From Paroedura picta (taxonomy: Eukaryota > Chordata > Lepidosauria > Squamata > Gekkonidae): a DNA stretch of 64,000 nt. Position numbers and translations under genes: made by a program. The stretch spans positions 4,179,501 to 4,243,500 of the forward strand of contig NC_135371.1 in assembly GCF_049243985.1 (NCBI RefSeq), given 5' to 3'. The notes below the pieces were generated by a model. That model did no database searches, was not told the DNA's origin, and saw only the letters and a program-made list of their open reading frames with translations. Position 1 is the stretch's first letter. The number at the start of each line of letters is the position of its first letter. This document shows, one piece after another, positions 20,435 through 31,433 of the stretch.

Positions 20435-21010
20435 TGTGTAATTGTGGAAGGGAGCGGGGGAAGGGTCCGCTGGGCGGTTGGGGGGGGCCAATCGCGAATG
20501 TGGGAAGGGATGAGTAGGTGTTTGGGAGCGGGGGAACGGTGGCTGCGGAGTGCAGGGGTGAGTGGCGAGGGGGGGAAGAGTTGGGGGTAGAGAAGTGTGG
20601 GTGGGTGAGTGGGTGTTTGCGGCCGGGGAAGCGGCGGCGGTGTGCGGGGCCCAGTGTTGGGGGGGCGGCAAGGGAAGTTTGGGGGGCCAAGATGGGTGGC
20701 AGCCTACCTGGGTCGTCGTGGAGTCCCGCGGTGTCCCTTGGCTTTGGGGCGGGGCCAATTCCCCTGGGGGGCTGCCAGGCAGCTGCGGGGCTTCAGGGAT
20801 GGCAAAGGAACAGGGCCAAGCGCGTCAGTGACGTGGCGGGGCTGTCCCTTTGCCAGGGCAGAAGGCTTCCTGCGGTGGGCGGCTGGCAGATGGCAGCGGG
20901 GCTTCGGAGGATTGGCTCACAGGGTGGGAAGGCTTCCCCCTCCACCTCTGCCGCCTCGACCAGGCTGGCCGTGCCGGGCAGCCACATATCCTCACAGCAG
21001 GCAAGCTGTT
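20435..21010. other. GC-rich segment of unknown origin replacing the SCAN exon of gene 3
   Basis: Strongly G-rich on the plus strand, with open frames in several registers and no recognised domain. It occupies the place where other units have the pre-SCAN intron and SCAN exon. From about 21012 the gene text resumes. Confidence 0.4.
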
Positions 21011-21114
21011 CTGCTGGGAAAATGGTGGGTTGAGGAGTCTCGGAGTGGAGCAAGAGCCATCTCCTCAGCCTGTTCCGGTTCTTCTCTCACCCGTCTCTCT
21101 TGCTGCTCTTTCAG

Positions 21115-21216
21115 ATGTGGGGACCATCCCTGGAGATGGAAGGGAATTTCTCTGAGGCAGGAGGAGCTCCTTCAGAGGACTGGCAGAGGACGCCGGCTCA
21201 GGAGGGTGCCCAAGAG
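21115..21216 (+). pseudogene. Gene 3, acidic exon cut by a CR1 fragment
   Basis: The TTTCAG acceptor and the first 102 bases match 13105-13206. The last 13 bases and the donor are replaced by CR1 sequence, so the exon cannot be spliced normally. By chance the frame continues into CR1 reverse transcriptase (AQE then LHPRVLKEL) up to a stop near 21381. Confidence 0.8.
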
Positions 21217-22440
21217 TTGCATCCAAGAGTACTAAAAGAACTTGCAAATGTAATCTCTGAACCTCTGTCAATTATTTATGACACTTCTTGGAGAACAGGT
21301 AAGGTGCTAGATGATTGGAGGCGGGCAAATGTTGTCCCCATCTTCAAGAAAGGGGAAAAGGAGGATCCGGGTAACTATTGACCCATCAGCTTGACATCTG
21401 TAGTGGGCAAAATTTTGGAACAAATCATTTAATAGTCAGTCCTTGAGCAGCTGGAACAGAGAGCTGTGATTTCTAAGCATCAGCACAGGTTTCACAAGAA
21501 CAAATCATGTCAGACCAACCATATCTCTTTTTCCGAGTAAGTTACTACCTTGCTGGATAAGAGGAATACTGTGGACATAGATTACCTGGATTTCAGTAAA
21601 GTGTTGGATAAGGTTCTACTTGATATTCTTGTTGACAAGTTGGTAAAATGTGGTATGGATCCTAATTCTATCAGGTGGATCGATAACTGGCTGACAGATC
21701 GTACACAAAGGGTATTGCTTAATGGTTCAGCATCCTTTTGGAGAAGAGTGACAAGTGGAGTTCCCCAGGGATCTGTCCTGAGGCCTGTGTTGTTCAACAT
21801 ATTTATAAATTATGTGGATGAGGCATTAGAGGGGATACTTATTAAATTTGCACACTAAACTGGGAGTGGTAGCAAACACAACCGAAGATACAATCAGAAT
21901 ACAGGATAATCTTGATAAACTTGAGAAGTGGGCTAAACTGAATATAATGAAGTTCAATAGGGACAAATGTAAAGTTTTGCATTTAGGTAGGAAAAACCAA
22001 ATACACCAATATAGGATGGGGGAGACCTGTCTTGGCAGTAGCATGTGCGAAAAGGATCTAGGAGTCTTAGTAGACCATACATTGAACATGAGTCAGCAGC
22101 GTGACTAGGTGGCTAAAAAGGCAAATGGGATTTTGGGCTGTATCAAACAGAGTATTGTGTCCAGATCACGGGAGGTGATGGTATCGCTTTACTCTGCTCT
22201 GGTTCGGCCTCACCTGGAGTCCTGTGTTCAGTTTTGGGCACCCCAGTTGAAGAGGGATGTAGACAAACTGGAGCGTGTCCAGAGGAGGGCAACAAAGATG
22301 GTGAGGGGTTTGGAGACTAAGACGTATGAAGAAAGGTTGGGGGAGCTTGGCCTGTTTAGCCTGGAGAGAAGGAGCCTGAGAGGGTACCTCATAACCATCT
22401 TCAATAATTTAAAAGGCAGCCATATAGAGGATGGATCAGA
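21217..22440 (+). mobile_element. CR1-family LINE internal fragment
   Basis: Encodes reverse-transcriptase text, [40 protein letters not shown] and later [12 protein letters not shown], across several frames with stops. Both the 5' part and the 3' terminal repeats are absent, so the ends were set by deletion, not by ordinary insertion. The right junction falls in the intron before the 71-bp exon. Confidence 0.85.
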
Positions 22441-22530
22441 GTTGTCCTGTGCCTTCGATCTGATCCAGTTGGGATGCTGTCCCCTTTCTAGCTCTGGAGT
22501 TCACAGGGCACATTCTCCTCTTCCTGACAG

Positions 22531-22601
22531 GCAGTGGAAAGATGCTGTTGAACCGTCGTCCTTGCAGAGGGGAAGAAACGGCTGCTGCACTTGCAGTCCA
22601 G
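22531..22601 (+). CDS. Gene 3, 71-bp exon with likely start codon
   Basis: CTGACAG acceptor, CCAG|GTAGG donor. Because the upstream exon is broken, the ATG at 22542 ([10 protein letters not shown]) is the probable start, giving a KRAB zinc-finger protein without SCAN. Phase 0 out. Confidence 0.75.
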
Positions 22602-22684
22602 GTAGGAGAGAGGAGCAGGGGACAGCCTGGGGGCTCAGAGCTCTTGGCATGATCTCTGAGGAGGGAACCTCCCTTTTCTTTCAG

Positions 22685-22811
22685 TCTCCCATTTCCTTTG
22701 AGGAGGTGGTGGTGGATTTCTCAGATGTGGAGTGGGCCCTGCTGGATCCAGGCCAAAGAGCTCTGTACAGGGAAGTCATGTTGGAGAACTGGGGGAGCGT
22801 GGTCTTTCTTG
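22685..22811 (+). CDS. Gene 3, KRAB A-box exon
   Basis: 127 bp, encoding [34 protein letters not shown] and VVFLG. The only notable change from genes 1 and 2 is SDVEW for SEAEW. Donor G|GTAAGTA, phase 1. Confidence 0.9.
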
Positions 22812-23149
22812 GTAAGTATGCTTTGTTCCTTTTTCATATGAGAATGAAACTAGTACACAGTGATATTTTGTTTTGAGGCTCACCAGGTATATCCAGCCCA
22901 GCTGGGCAGCTCAGGTATGCAATGACAGCAGAAGCAGAATTCCACATGGCTGGGTGGGGCAAACCAGGCCTCCTGTCTGGCCCAGCGGTAACTGAGGCCT
23001 GTGTTGGGACCATCAGCTATGGCAGGGAGGATGTCATTCCCTGAGGCCAAAGTGAGGATGAGGGGGCCTCAGAAAGACCCTGAAAGGGGCCAGATTCTAA
23101 GTTCTCCGTGGCCATACTTTCTAACTGCCCCGCCCCCCTGGGGAGGGGG

Positions 23150-23360
23150 AGAGCCAGCTTGGCGTAGTGGTCAAGAGTGCGGGTGTGATTCTATGGTCCC
23201 CACATGCAACCAGCTGGCTGACCTTGGACTTGCTACAGCACTGATAAAGATGGTCTGACCGAGCAGTAATATAGAAAAGTGGCATATAAGAACCCATTCT
23301 TCTTCTTCTTCTTCTTCTTCTTCTTCTTCTTCTTCTTCTTCTTCTACTACTACTATACTA
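23150..23360 (+). mobile_element. tRNA-derived SINE with CTT and CTA microsatellite tail
   Basis: GAGCCAGCTTGGCGTAGTGG head and uninterrupted body, followed by about 15 TTC units and short CTA/AAT units. It is the intact paralogue of the SINE split at 2276. Confidence 0.8.
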
Positions 23361-23511
23361 CTAATAATAATAATACTGTCATCCACTGTGTCTGTGAACA
23401 GCAATGTATGGTTTCTACTTCTGTCCTTTGATCCTGACCATGTATGTATTTTTTGCTTCTTCCTTGAAATTTATTTCCTTATCTATCTAAGAACGATTTC
23501 TTTCTCTGCAG

Positions 23512-25076
23512 AAGAAGCCAGAAAATTCTGTCATAGTCAAAGAACCTACACAGGGGAAAAACCTTTTCAGTGCTCAGATTGCGGAAACAAATTCAGTGGG
23601 AGGTACCATCTTCAGAAGCATCAAAGAATCCACACAGGGGAGAAGTCTTTTGAATGCCCTGAATGTGGAAAGAAATTTAGTCAGAATGGCAACCTTCAGC
23701 GGCATCAAAGAATCCACACAGGGGAGAAATCTTTTGAATGCTCAGAGTGTGGAAAGAAATTCAGACGCAGTAGCGATCTTAAGAAGCATCAAGGAATCCA
23801 TGCACTGGGGAAGCCTTTTGAATGCTCAGAATGTGGAAAGAAATTCAGTCAGAGTAGATATCTTCAGCAGCACCAAAGGATCCACACAGGGGAAAAACAT
23901 TTTGAATGCTCAGAGTGTGGAAAGAAATTCAGACACAAGTGTAATTTTCAGAGGCATCAAAGAACGCACACAGTGGAGAAGCCTTTTGAATGCTCAGAGT
24001 GTGGGAAGAAATTCAGATGTAATAGTGATGTTCAGCAGCATCAAAGAACCCACACAGGAGAGAAATGTGTTGAATGCTCAGAGTGTGGAAAGAAATTCAG
24101 TCAGAGTAGATATCTTCAGCAGCATCAAAGAATTCACACAGGGGAGAAACCTTTTGTTTGCTTGGAGTGTGGAAAGAAATTCATTTGGAGTGGCCAACTT
24201 CAGCAGCATCAAAGAATCCACACGGGGGAGAAACCCTTTGAATGCTTAGATTGTGGAAAGAAATTCAGTGGGTTTGGCCTACTTCAGCGGCATCATAGAA
24301 TCCACATGGGAGAGAAACCCTTTGAATGCTTAGAGTGTGGGAAGAAATTCAGTCAGAGTCGCTATCTTCAGCAGCATCAAAGAATTCACACAGGGCAGAA
24401 ACCTTTTGTTTGCTTGGAGTGTGGAAAGAAATTCAGATGCAGTAGGGATCTTCAGCGGCATCATAGAATCCACACAGAGGAGAAACCTTTTGAATGCTCA
24501 GAGTGTGGACAGAAATTTAGTCAGAGTGGCCAACTTCAGCGGCATCATAGAATCCACACGGAGGAGAAACCTTTTGAATGCTCAGAGTGTGGAAAGAAAT
24601 TCAATTGGAGTGGCCAACTTCAGCAACATCAAAGAATTCACACGGGGGAGAAACCTTTCGAATGCTTAGAATGTGGAAAGAAATTCAATAAGGGTAGCCA
24701 TCTTCAGCAGCATCAAATAATTCACACAGGGGAGAAACCTTTTGAGTGCTTGGAGTGTGGAAAGAAATTCAGTCGGAGTGGCACCCTTCAGCTGCATCAT
24801 AGAATCCACACAGGGGAGAAGCCTTTTGAGTGCTTGGAGTGTGGAAAGAAATTCAGTCGGAGTGGCACCCTTCAGGAGCATCAAAGAATCCACATTGGGG
24901 AGAAACCTTTTGAATGCTTGGAGTGTGAAAAGAAATTCAGATGCAGGAGGGTTCTTCAGCTGCATCAAAGAACCCACACAGGGGAGAAACCTTTTGTATT
25001 CTCAGAGAGTGGAAAGAGCTTTATTCACAAATTCCACACTCAAGAACTTCAATGGATTTGTTATGGGAGAAACTAG
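23512..25076 (+). CDS. Gene 3, C2H2 zinc-finger exon (17 fingers plus a degenerate one)
   Basis: TCTCTGCAG acceptor, phase 1. [17 protein letters not shown] leads into 17 C2H2 fingers with all ligands, then an eighteenth that has lost both cysteines and the spacing of its histidines ([11 protein letters not shown], then a short tail and stop). From the ATG at 22542 the protein would have 583 residues: KRAB-A and 17 fingers. Fingers 4, 7 and 10 share SQSRYLQQH, and 15 and 16 share SRSGTLQ, signs of recent internal duplication. The frame is fully open, so the finger array is probably still under constraint or young. Expected nuclear DNA-binding repressor. Confidence 0.94.
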
Positions 25077-25339
25077 ACCAGGGTTTCTCAATGTTTTTAT
25101 TGTTGAGAAACATTCTCCAGGCTTTGAGAAACCCCAGATATCTTGTAATCCAACCATGCTTCCCTGTCACACCCCCAGAACTCATATGTTTACAGGGTGC
25201 GTGTCATCGTAAATACATGCTTGTGAACTGAAGTGTCATTTTTGTTTGTGCAGTGTGCTAAACAGCCAGCCTTGCCTGAGGAAAACAAGGAAACCTTCAT
25301 GTCAGCTGTTCTGAAGCCCCCCATGCAGAGCAGGAATTC
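25077..25339. other. 3' flank of gene 3
   Basis: No AATAAA close to the stop and no recognised repeat. Confidence 0.3.
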
Positions 25340-25780
25340 TTCTCAGGGGAAATGATCTGTGATTTGGAGAACACTTGTCACTTTGGGAGATTTCCAGTTG
25401 CCCCCAGGAGGTTGGCAAGACCTGGGATTACATTTTCTCAGGGTCAGAACTGGCTGCCAGGGCAAGAGGAAACCAGGGAAGAAAGGAATCTCTTTTGCAG
25501 GCTGTGCTCAGTCCTTGCATTGGATCCAGGTGTGGTAGCTCTCAGCTGGGGATGCCAAGCTCCAGGTGGGACCTGGGGATCCCCTGGAATTACAGCTCCT
25601 CACCAGATTTCAAAGATCGGTTCTCCTGAAAAGGGCTGACCTTGTGCTCCATGGAGGTTCAGGGATGCCAGCCTCCAGGGGGGACCTGGGGATCCCCTGG
25701 AATTACAGCTCATCACCAGATTGCAAAGATCAGTTTCCTGGAGAAAAGGGCTGTATGGAGGGCAGACACCCTGGGACAGT
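25340..25780. repeat. Unclassified repeat in two adjacent copies
   Basis: GGGACCTGGGGATCCCCTGG occurs at about 25568 and 25682 with similar surroundings, about 114 bases apart. Related text occurs at 43340-43530 and about 40010-40100. Family not named. Confidence 0.5.
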
Positions 25781-25989
25781 ACCCAATACTAAGGTCGCTA
25801 GACTCCCAGAGAGGCATCCGCACAGGGTCCTTTTCCAGCCCAGCCACTGATCTCCTCTTCGCATTTACCTGGTTTCTGCAACTCAGGAGCAAACAGATAT
25901 AGATTCCCAGGGGTTGACCGGCAGTGGGGAGGAGGAGCTGCTCCTATTCAAACAATGAGAAAGCTGCAGTTTCCAGATCAAAGCCAAGG

Positions 25990-27060
25990 GCAGGCTCGCG
26001 TAGAGCAAGTTACAGTAGTCTAATCTGGAAGTGACCGTTGCATGGATCATTGTGGCCAGGTGGTCGGAGGATAGGTAGGGTGCTAGTAGCCGTGTAGATG
26101 GAAGAACACTGTATGGGCTACTTTCATGACCTGAGCCTCCATGGAAATGGAGCCATCAAAGGTCATTCCCAAATTCCTGGCAACTGATGCAGGAGTTAAC
26201 TGCACACCATCCATGCAGAGAATGGTGCCCACTTCCTGCCCACTTCTACTCAGCCACAGGACCTCTGTCTTGGAGGGGTTGAGCTTCAGACGATTCTGCC
26301 TGAGCCATCCAGCCACTGCTTCCAAACAACTGGTGAATGTATCGGGGTTGGGGCGGGTGGGAGTCCGTCCATCCATCCATTAGGAGGTAGAGCTGGGTGT
26401 CATCCGCATATTGCTGACAACCCAGACCATAGCCCTGGACCAGCTGGGCTAGAGGGCGTACATGGATGTTAAAAAACGTGGGGGAGATTATCACCCCTGC
26501 AGGCACCCCAGAAGGCTACCCTTAGGGGTCTGACAGCTCATCCCCCACCGCCACCCTCTCCGTCCGGTTCCAGAGGAAGGAGACGAGCCATTTCAGTCCC
26601 AGTAATTCCAGTCCCAGCGAGGCGGTGGGCCAATAGCTTATGGTTGACCACATCAACTGCAGCCGACAGGTCTGCCAGTTGACCTATTTCTTTATGGGTA
26701 GCCTTGTGCTTGGCCTGTGTTGCTTAGGGTGAACCAGAAAGAACAATAACAATGCAGGGTGGCAGCCACTTTCCCTCCTAGCTCAGCGAAGGGCCTACCC
26801 CTTATTTTATTACTTACACTTATAGTCTGCCTTCCTCCTTGGCAGGACTCAAGACGGATTACGTAACATCCCAGATCCTTAAAAACTATACGCCTCCAGG
26901 TGGCTGAAAGAAAAAAGTCTTCCACCCCCTCCACAACCATCCACAAAGGGTTCAATTGATGATACAGTAAAGCCTGGGGAGGGGAGGGGAGGGGGGCAAA
27001 GCTCTTAAGCAACCCGGCCTCAACCAAAGACCTTGCAGAAGAGCTCCGTTTTACAGAACT
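25990..27060 (-). mobile_element. L2-type LINE fragment
   Basis: The minus strand encodes QQYADDTQLYLL, the catalytic YADD motif of reverse transcriptase, then WLRQNRLKLNPSKTEVLW, and near 27050 the tail motif FCKTELFCKVFG. Frame is broken several times. Confidence 0.75.
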
Positions 27061-27439
27061 TTGAGGGCTCCATGCCCGGGATTGAGTGGAGATGCCGCTT
27101 CCAGAGAGGGCAAGGCCACCTTGCAGGCAGGAATGCACTCCATGTGCAACACTCCTTGGCCAGCAAGGATGTTTGTGGCTGAGGCCCCTCCCCTTTCCCT
27201 CTCTGTCCAGGCCAATCATGGGCCATTTTGTGAGCTTGGGTAGGTTAGCATGACCATATATGGATGCCTTTGAATGTTTTCCTAAGCAGATATGGACAGG
27301 TTGTTAGCCTCACAGGGTGTCTGTTGTGGGGGGAGGAAAGGGAAGGCGATTGTAAGCCTCCTCCGGGAAAATAGCTTATGAAAGCCAACTGGGGCCTCCT
27401 GGCCGATGCCTTCCTTCCAGTTTGTTCTTTCCACTGCCC

Positions 27440-27893
27440 CAAATCCGCACCCCGCCCTTCCTCCCCCGCCTGGGCTGCGAATAAGCCTGAAGGAGACCTG
27501 ACCCGACTGCGACTCTCCATCATGCTCTGGCGCCTCTCTGCCCCTGGTCCCTGCACCTTCCGCGCTCTCTCTCTCCCAGGGCAGTAGGGAAGGGAAAAGG
27601 GCTCTTCGCCAGAGCCCAGCCGGGCTGTCCTCATCTCCGCCCGTGCGACTCAAGGGAGGGGGGCAGGGGGCAGCCCTGATCCCCCCCCACCTCAGGGAAT
27701 GCGGGGAGGGGGAGGCAGTCGAGCCCCCCCCTCAGGTCATGCAAAGCAGGCCGGCTCCGATCCTCCTGGGTCACAGGGACGAGGGGCTGCCAAGGTCAGC
27801 CTCATAAGGACACCCAGTCGGGCTCCAGGAGATGAGAGGAGGCCTTTCCTTTTCCCTGCAGCCCCAAGAGGGAGAAGGGGACCGAGTTCGTCG
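27440..27893 (+). pseudogene. Truncated promoter copy without exon 1
   Basis: From about 27660 the text follows the gene 3 promoter (ACCTCAGGG, then CACCCAGTCGGGC, then CTGCAGCCCCAAGAGGG), ending at about 27893 in AT-rich DNA. The exon 1 end and its donor are missing, and no KRAB or finger exon follows on the plus strand. Confidence 0.6.
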
Positions 27894-28363
27894 TTTTTAA
27901 ATTATGACAACCATGTTTTTACTATGTTGAATTAGTGCACTTTATGTAATAAATCTTTGTAAAATTCGTAAATAGTTATTCCTGCAGCTCAACCTCTGGG
28001 TTCCTAACAGAATTCTTAGCCAGAAACTCTCAGGCACAGGCAGACGTAAGACTCGGAAATAAGTTTTATTGAACAAAAAAAAATCCTAAATTCATACACA
28101 CTTTCAAATGAACTCAAAACATTCAGAGGACATTAAAAAAGAGGTGAATGGATGCAACAGAGGATTAGATTGTGTTAGAGAAGGTGATTTTTTACTATCC
28201 GACGTGGGGAGACCTCCAGAGATTCAGCAGCCCACCTGGGACCGGACAAAAATGGTGGATTTCTGAACTTTGTTTTTGTAGCCAGTTTTGTTCCTGGCCA
28301 GGGCAGGATGCCCAGATACAATAGGCAACAGGATCAAAAGAACTGTGAAAGGACACTCGAGTG
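27894..28363. other. AT-rich stretch, no gene recognised
   Basis: Contains AATAAA at about 27949 and an A-run at about 28076. No supported coding sequence. Confidence 0.3.
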
Positions 28364-28499
28364 CAGGGGTAGTCAACCTGTGGTCCTCCAGATGTCCATG
28401 GACTACAATTCCCATGAGCCCCTGCCAGCAAATGCTGGCAGGGGCTCATGGGAATTGTAGTCCATGGACATCTGGAGGACCACAGGTTGACTACCCCCG
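28364..28499. mobile_element. hAT fold-back MITE 2
   Basis: Almost perfect palindrome, CAGGGGTAGTC to GACTACCCCCG, with flanks CTCGAGTG and CTCTAGTG (7 of 8 equal). Confidence 0.92.
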
Positions 28500-28507
28500 C
28501 TCTAGTG

Positions 28508-29023
28508 CATTAATGGGCAAACCAGGCTCTGGCACTGAAATTATGATGGCCTTATGAGGGGAAACTTCCTGGACTGGAATGTTTTGGGTGGTCTAGAGGT
28601 GCTGGCCAGATTTGCATACTAGCCTGGAGGAAACACTTAACAGAGCCTTTGTGTCAATAGAACCTTGATGCACCAGTGATTGTGAGGCAGGAAAGGATTC
28701 CAGAAATCCTATTCAGTCAAGAAAGAACAGGAAGGGCCATTAGCCCCTGAGCCACTGCAGTCCTTTGTCCCTGTTATGCTTGGGGGGGGGGGGGAAGATA
28801 TCAGACTGTCTCTCTGAGATTCTTGCAGCATACCTGTGGCAGAGAGCAGCTTTCCCCTGGCACAGTGAAGGGTCATCTGGACTCATATCAAATCCACTTT
28901 TCTGGGCACAAGCCCCACTGCCAAGGGGGATCAGGGACTCCCCCTTTGCTGGCTTCCTTAAGGTCAGCCAGCTTCAGGGTGCCTTCATTTTCTCCCCCCC
29001 CCCCATTTTCTGAGATGGCTGAT
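28508..29023. other. Intergenic stretch, no gene recognised
   Basis: G-run at about 28782 and C-run at about 28995. Short open frames have no recognisable domain. Confidence 0.3.
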
Positions 29024-29465
29024 TATAGAATCATAGAATAATAGTTGGAAGGGTCCTCCTGGGTCATGTAGTCCAACCCCCTGCACTGTGCAGGACACTC
29101 ACATCCCAATCGCTCATCCACTGTCACCTGCCACCCCCTTGAGCCTTCCCAGAATCAGCCTCTCCGTCAGATGGCTCTCCAGCCTCTGCTTAAGAATTTC
29201 CACAGATGGAGAAACCCACCACCTCCCGAGGAAGCCTGTTCCACTGAGAAACCGCTCTAACTGTCAGGAACTTCTTCCGGAGGTTTAGATGGAATTTCTT
29301 TTGAATTAATTTCATCCCATTGGTTCTGGTCCGTCTCTCCGGGGCAAGAGAGAACAACTCTGCTCCATCCTCTACATGGCAGCCTTTTAAATACTTGGAA
29401 GATGGTGATCAGATCCCCTCTCAGTCGTCGCCTCTCCAGGCTCAACAGACCAAGCTCCCTCAGTG
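29024..29465 (-). mobile_element. CR1 LINE 3' end
   Basis: ATAGAATCATAGAATAATAG at the left is the CR1 3' terminal pattern, followed by GTAGTCCAACCCCCTGCACT. The right part encodes CR1 ORF text such as LGLLSLERRRLRGDLI on the minus strand. Confidence 0.88.
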
Positions 29466-29538
29466 GATATAGGTTAACTTTTGCACCATGACCCAGAGAC
29501 ATTTCTTCTGATACCTTCTGACACTGCACTGTATGGAG

Positions 29539-30210
29539 CAGTGATTCTCAACCTGGGGGTCGGGACCCCTTTGGGGGTTGAACGATCCTTTCACAGGGGT
29601 TGCAGCAGGGAAAGCAGATTGGCCGGGGGGGGGGGGGGGGCTTGCCACTGTTGCCTCCCCTAAATCATGGGTTTTCTTGGCTTCTCCCCCACCCTTCTCT
29701 CCAAGGGGGACCCACATCCCTTTACTGACGTCTCCAAATCAATTTTGTCTGAGGGAGGGGACCTGCACACGAAAGCTCACGCCTTGAATAAATCTTTGTT
29801 GGTCTTAAAGGTGCCCCTGGACTAAATTTTTGTTCTTCCAAATAATTGTTTTTTGTTACTCAGTTCGTACCCCGCCCTTCTCTCCAAGGGGGTCCAAAGT
29901 GGCCAACATCGCTCGTCTTCCATTTCATCTACACAACAGCCTTGCGGGGTAGATTGAGATAGAGCGTTTATCTGTCTGGGGCAGCGGAAAAGTGCGAGAT
30001 TGGCATGATGGGACAAGAGGCAGAACTGAACTGAGGAACCTGGAAAATACCCAATTTATATACAGTCCTGAACAATGGATCTTCACTCCATTGGTCAGTT
30101 TCGGTTTAATTTCCGTGAAAGAACCCTGGCAAACTTTTATGGTTGGGGGTCACCACAACACGAGGAACTTTATTAAAGGGTCACGGCATTAGGAAGGTTA
30201 ATAAATACTG
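29539..30210. mobile_element. SPIN/Charlie-like hAT transposon with an internal insertion
   Basis: The left end CAGTGATTCTCAACC with CCCTTTGGGGGTTGAACG, and the right end with TTGGGGGTCACCACAACA and GGCATTAGGAAGG, are the ends of the SPIN group of hAT elements. The 8-bp flanks GTATGGAG and GTATAGAG agree at 7 of 8. Inside lie a G-run and another repeat (about 29765-29835, also at 60542-60640 in reverse). No transposase frame. Confidence 0.75.
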
Positions 30211-30307
30211 GTATAGAGGGTTCAAACCACCCCTATGTTCTGTCTTGAGCTGCTCTCTGGTTCAAGCCATGTTGTCATTTTCCTACTTCCCCTGTTATTT
30301 AGTTAAG

Positions 30308-30670
30308 ATAATGTTTTGTTACAAGAATCTGATACGATTGAATGTAAAGTAGATGGTTAATTTTCCAATAACTGAAAATTATTTTATTTGTTTGTTTATT
30401 TGTTTATTTATTTAATTAGATTTGTTTTACCCGGCACTCCCAGAAGCTCGTGGAGGGTTACAAGCGTCTGTATAAAAATCCCGATAAAATTCCCCTTAAA
30501 GCCACAGACATAAATACAGCAAATAATAACAAAAGATGCGGCAACCCATAAATTCCCAATTCTGTCCCCGAAGGAAAACGGCAAGGAATCATGATTTGTT
30601 ACAAGGATCGGATACAACTGAATGTAAAGTAGATGGTTCCCCCAGTGTTAATTTTCCAATAAATGTCTAA
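30308..30670. repeat. Direct repeat pair flanking an AT-rich insert
   Basis: TGAATGTAAAGTAGATGGTT occurs at about 30336 and 30619 with similar surroundings. Reverse-oriented related text lies at about 42110-42170. Confidence 0.5.
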
Positions 30671-30809
30671 GACCAGGTTCTAATTTGTTAACTGCAACAT
30701 GAAATAAGAGGATTCAAAGGAACATCCTCAGATCTTCTGAATATCTTGCATGCCCCTTGTGGGTTTCCAAAATTCACAATATTGCAGGCTTCTGGGAAGC
30801 AAACCCCGG

Positions 30810-31330
30810 TAGCCAGCTTTGTATAGTGGTTAAGAGCAGGGGTTTCTAATCTGGTGAGCTGGATTTGATTCCACGTTCCTCCATGTGCAGCCAGCCGAGT
30901 GACCGTGGGCTTATCACAGCACTGGTAAAGTTGTTGCGAACGAGCAGGAATATCAGGACTCTCTCAGCCTCACCTACCTCACAGGGTGTATTTTGTGGGG
31001 AGAGGAAAGGGAAGGTTGATTGTAAGCCACTTGGAGACTCCTATTGGTAGAGAAAAGCGGCATATAAAAAAACCTTAATTCTTCTTCAATTCAAAAATTG
31101 GACCAATACAAGCTTTCTCATCATCAAAGCATTGGTCTAACAAAGGAACTCCATCTCTCTTAGCCTCACCCTCACAAGGTGTCTGTTGTGGGGAGAGGAA
31201 AGGAAAAGTGACTGTAAGCTGCATTGAGACTCCCTCGGGTAGAGAAAGCGGCATATAAGAACCAATTCTTCTTCTTCTTCTTCTTCTTCTTCTTCTTCTT
31301 CTTCTTCCTCCTCTTCTTCTTCTTCTTCCT
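30810..31330 (+). mobile_element. Two tRNA-derived SINE copies with TTC tail
   Basis: One nearly full copy at about 30810-31090 and a 3' part at about 31150-31330 ending in about 14 TTC units. Confidence 0.7.
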
Positions 31331-31433
31331 AGCTGACACCATAGCTCCTGGACACCTGGTCAAAGAATCCAGAGGTGTCAATGGAAGACCATCCATCAGC
31401 AGATATAACTCTCAGCATGAAAACGGTATGGAT

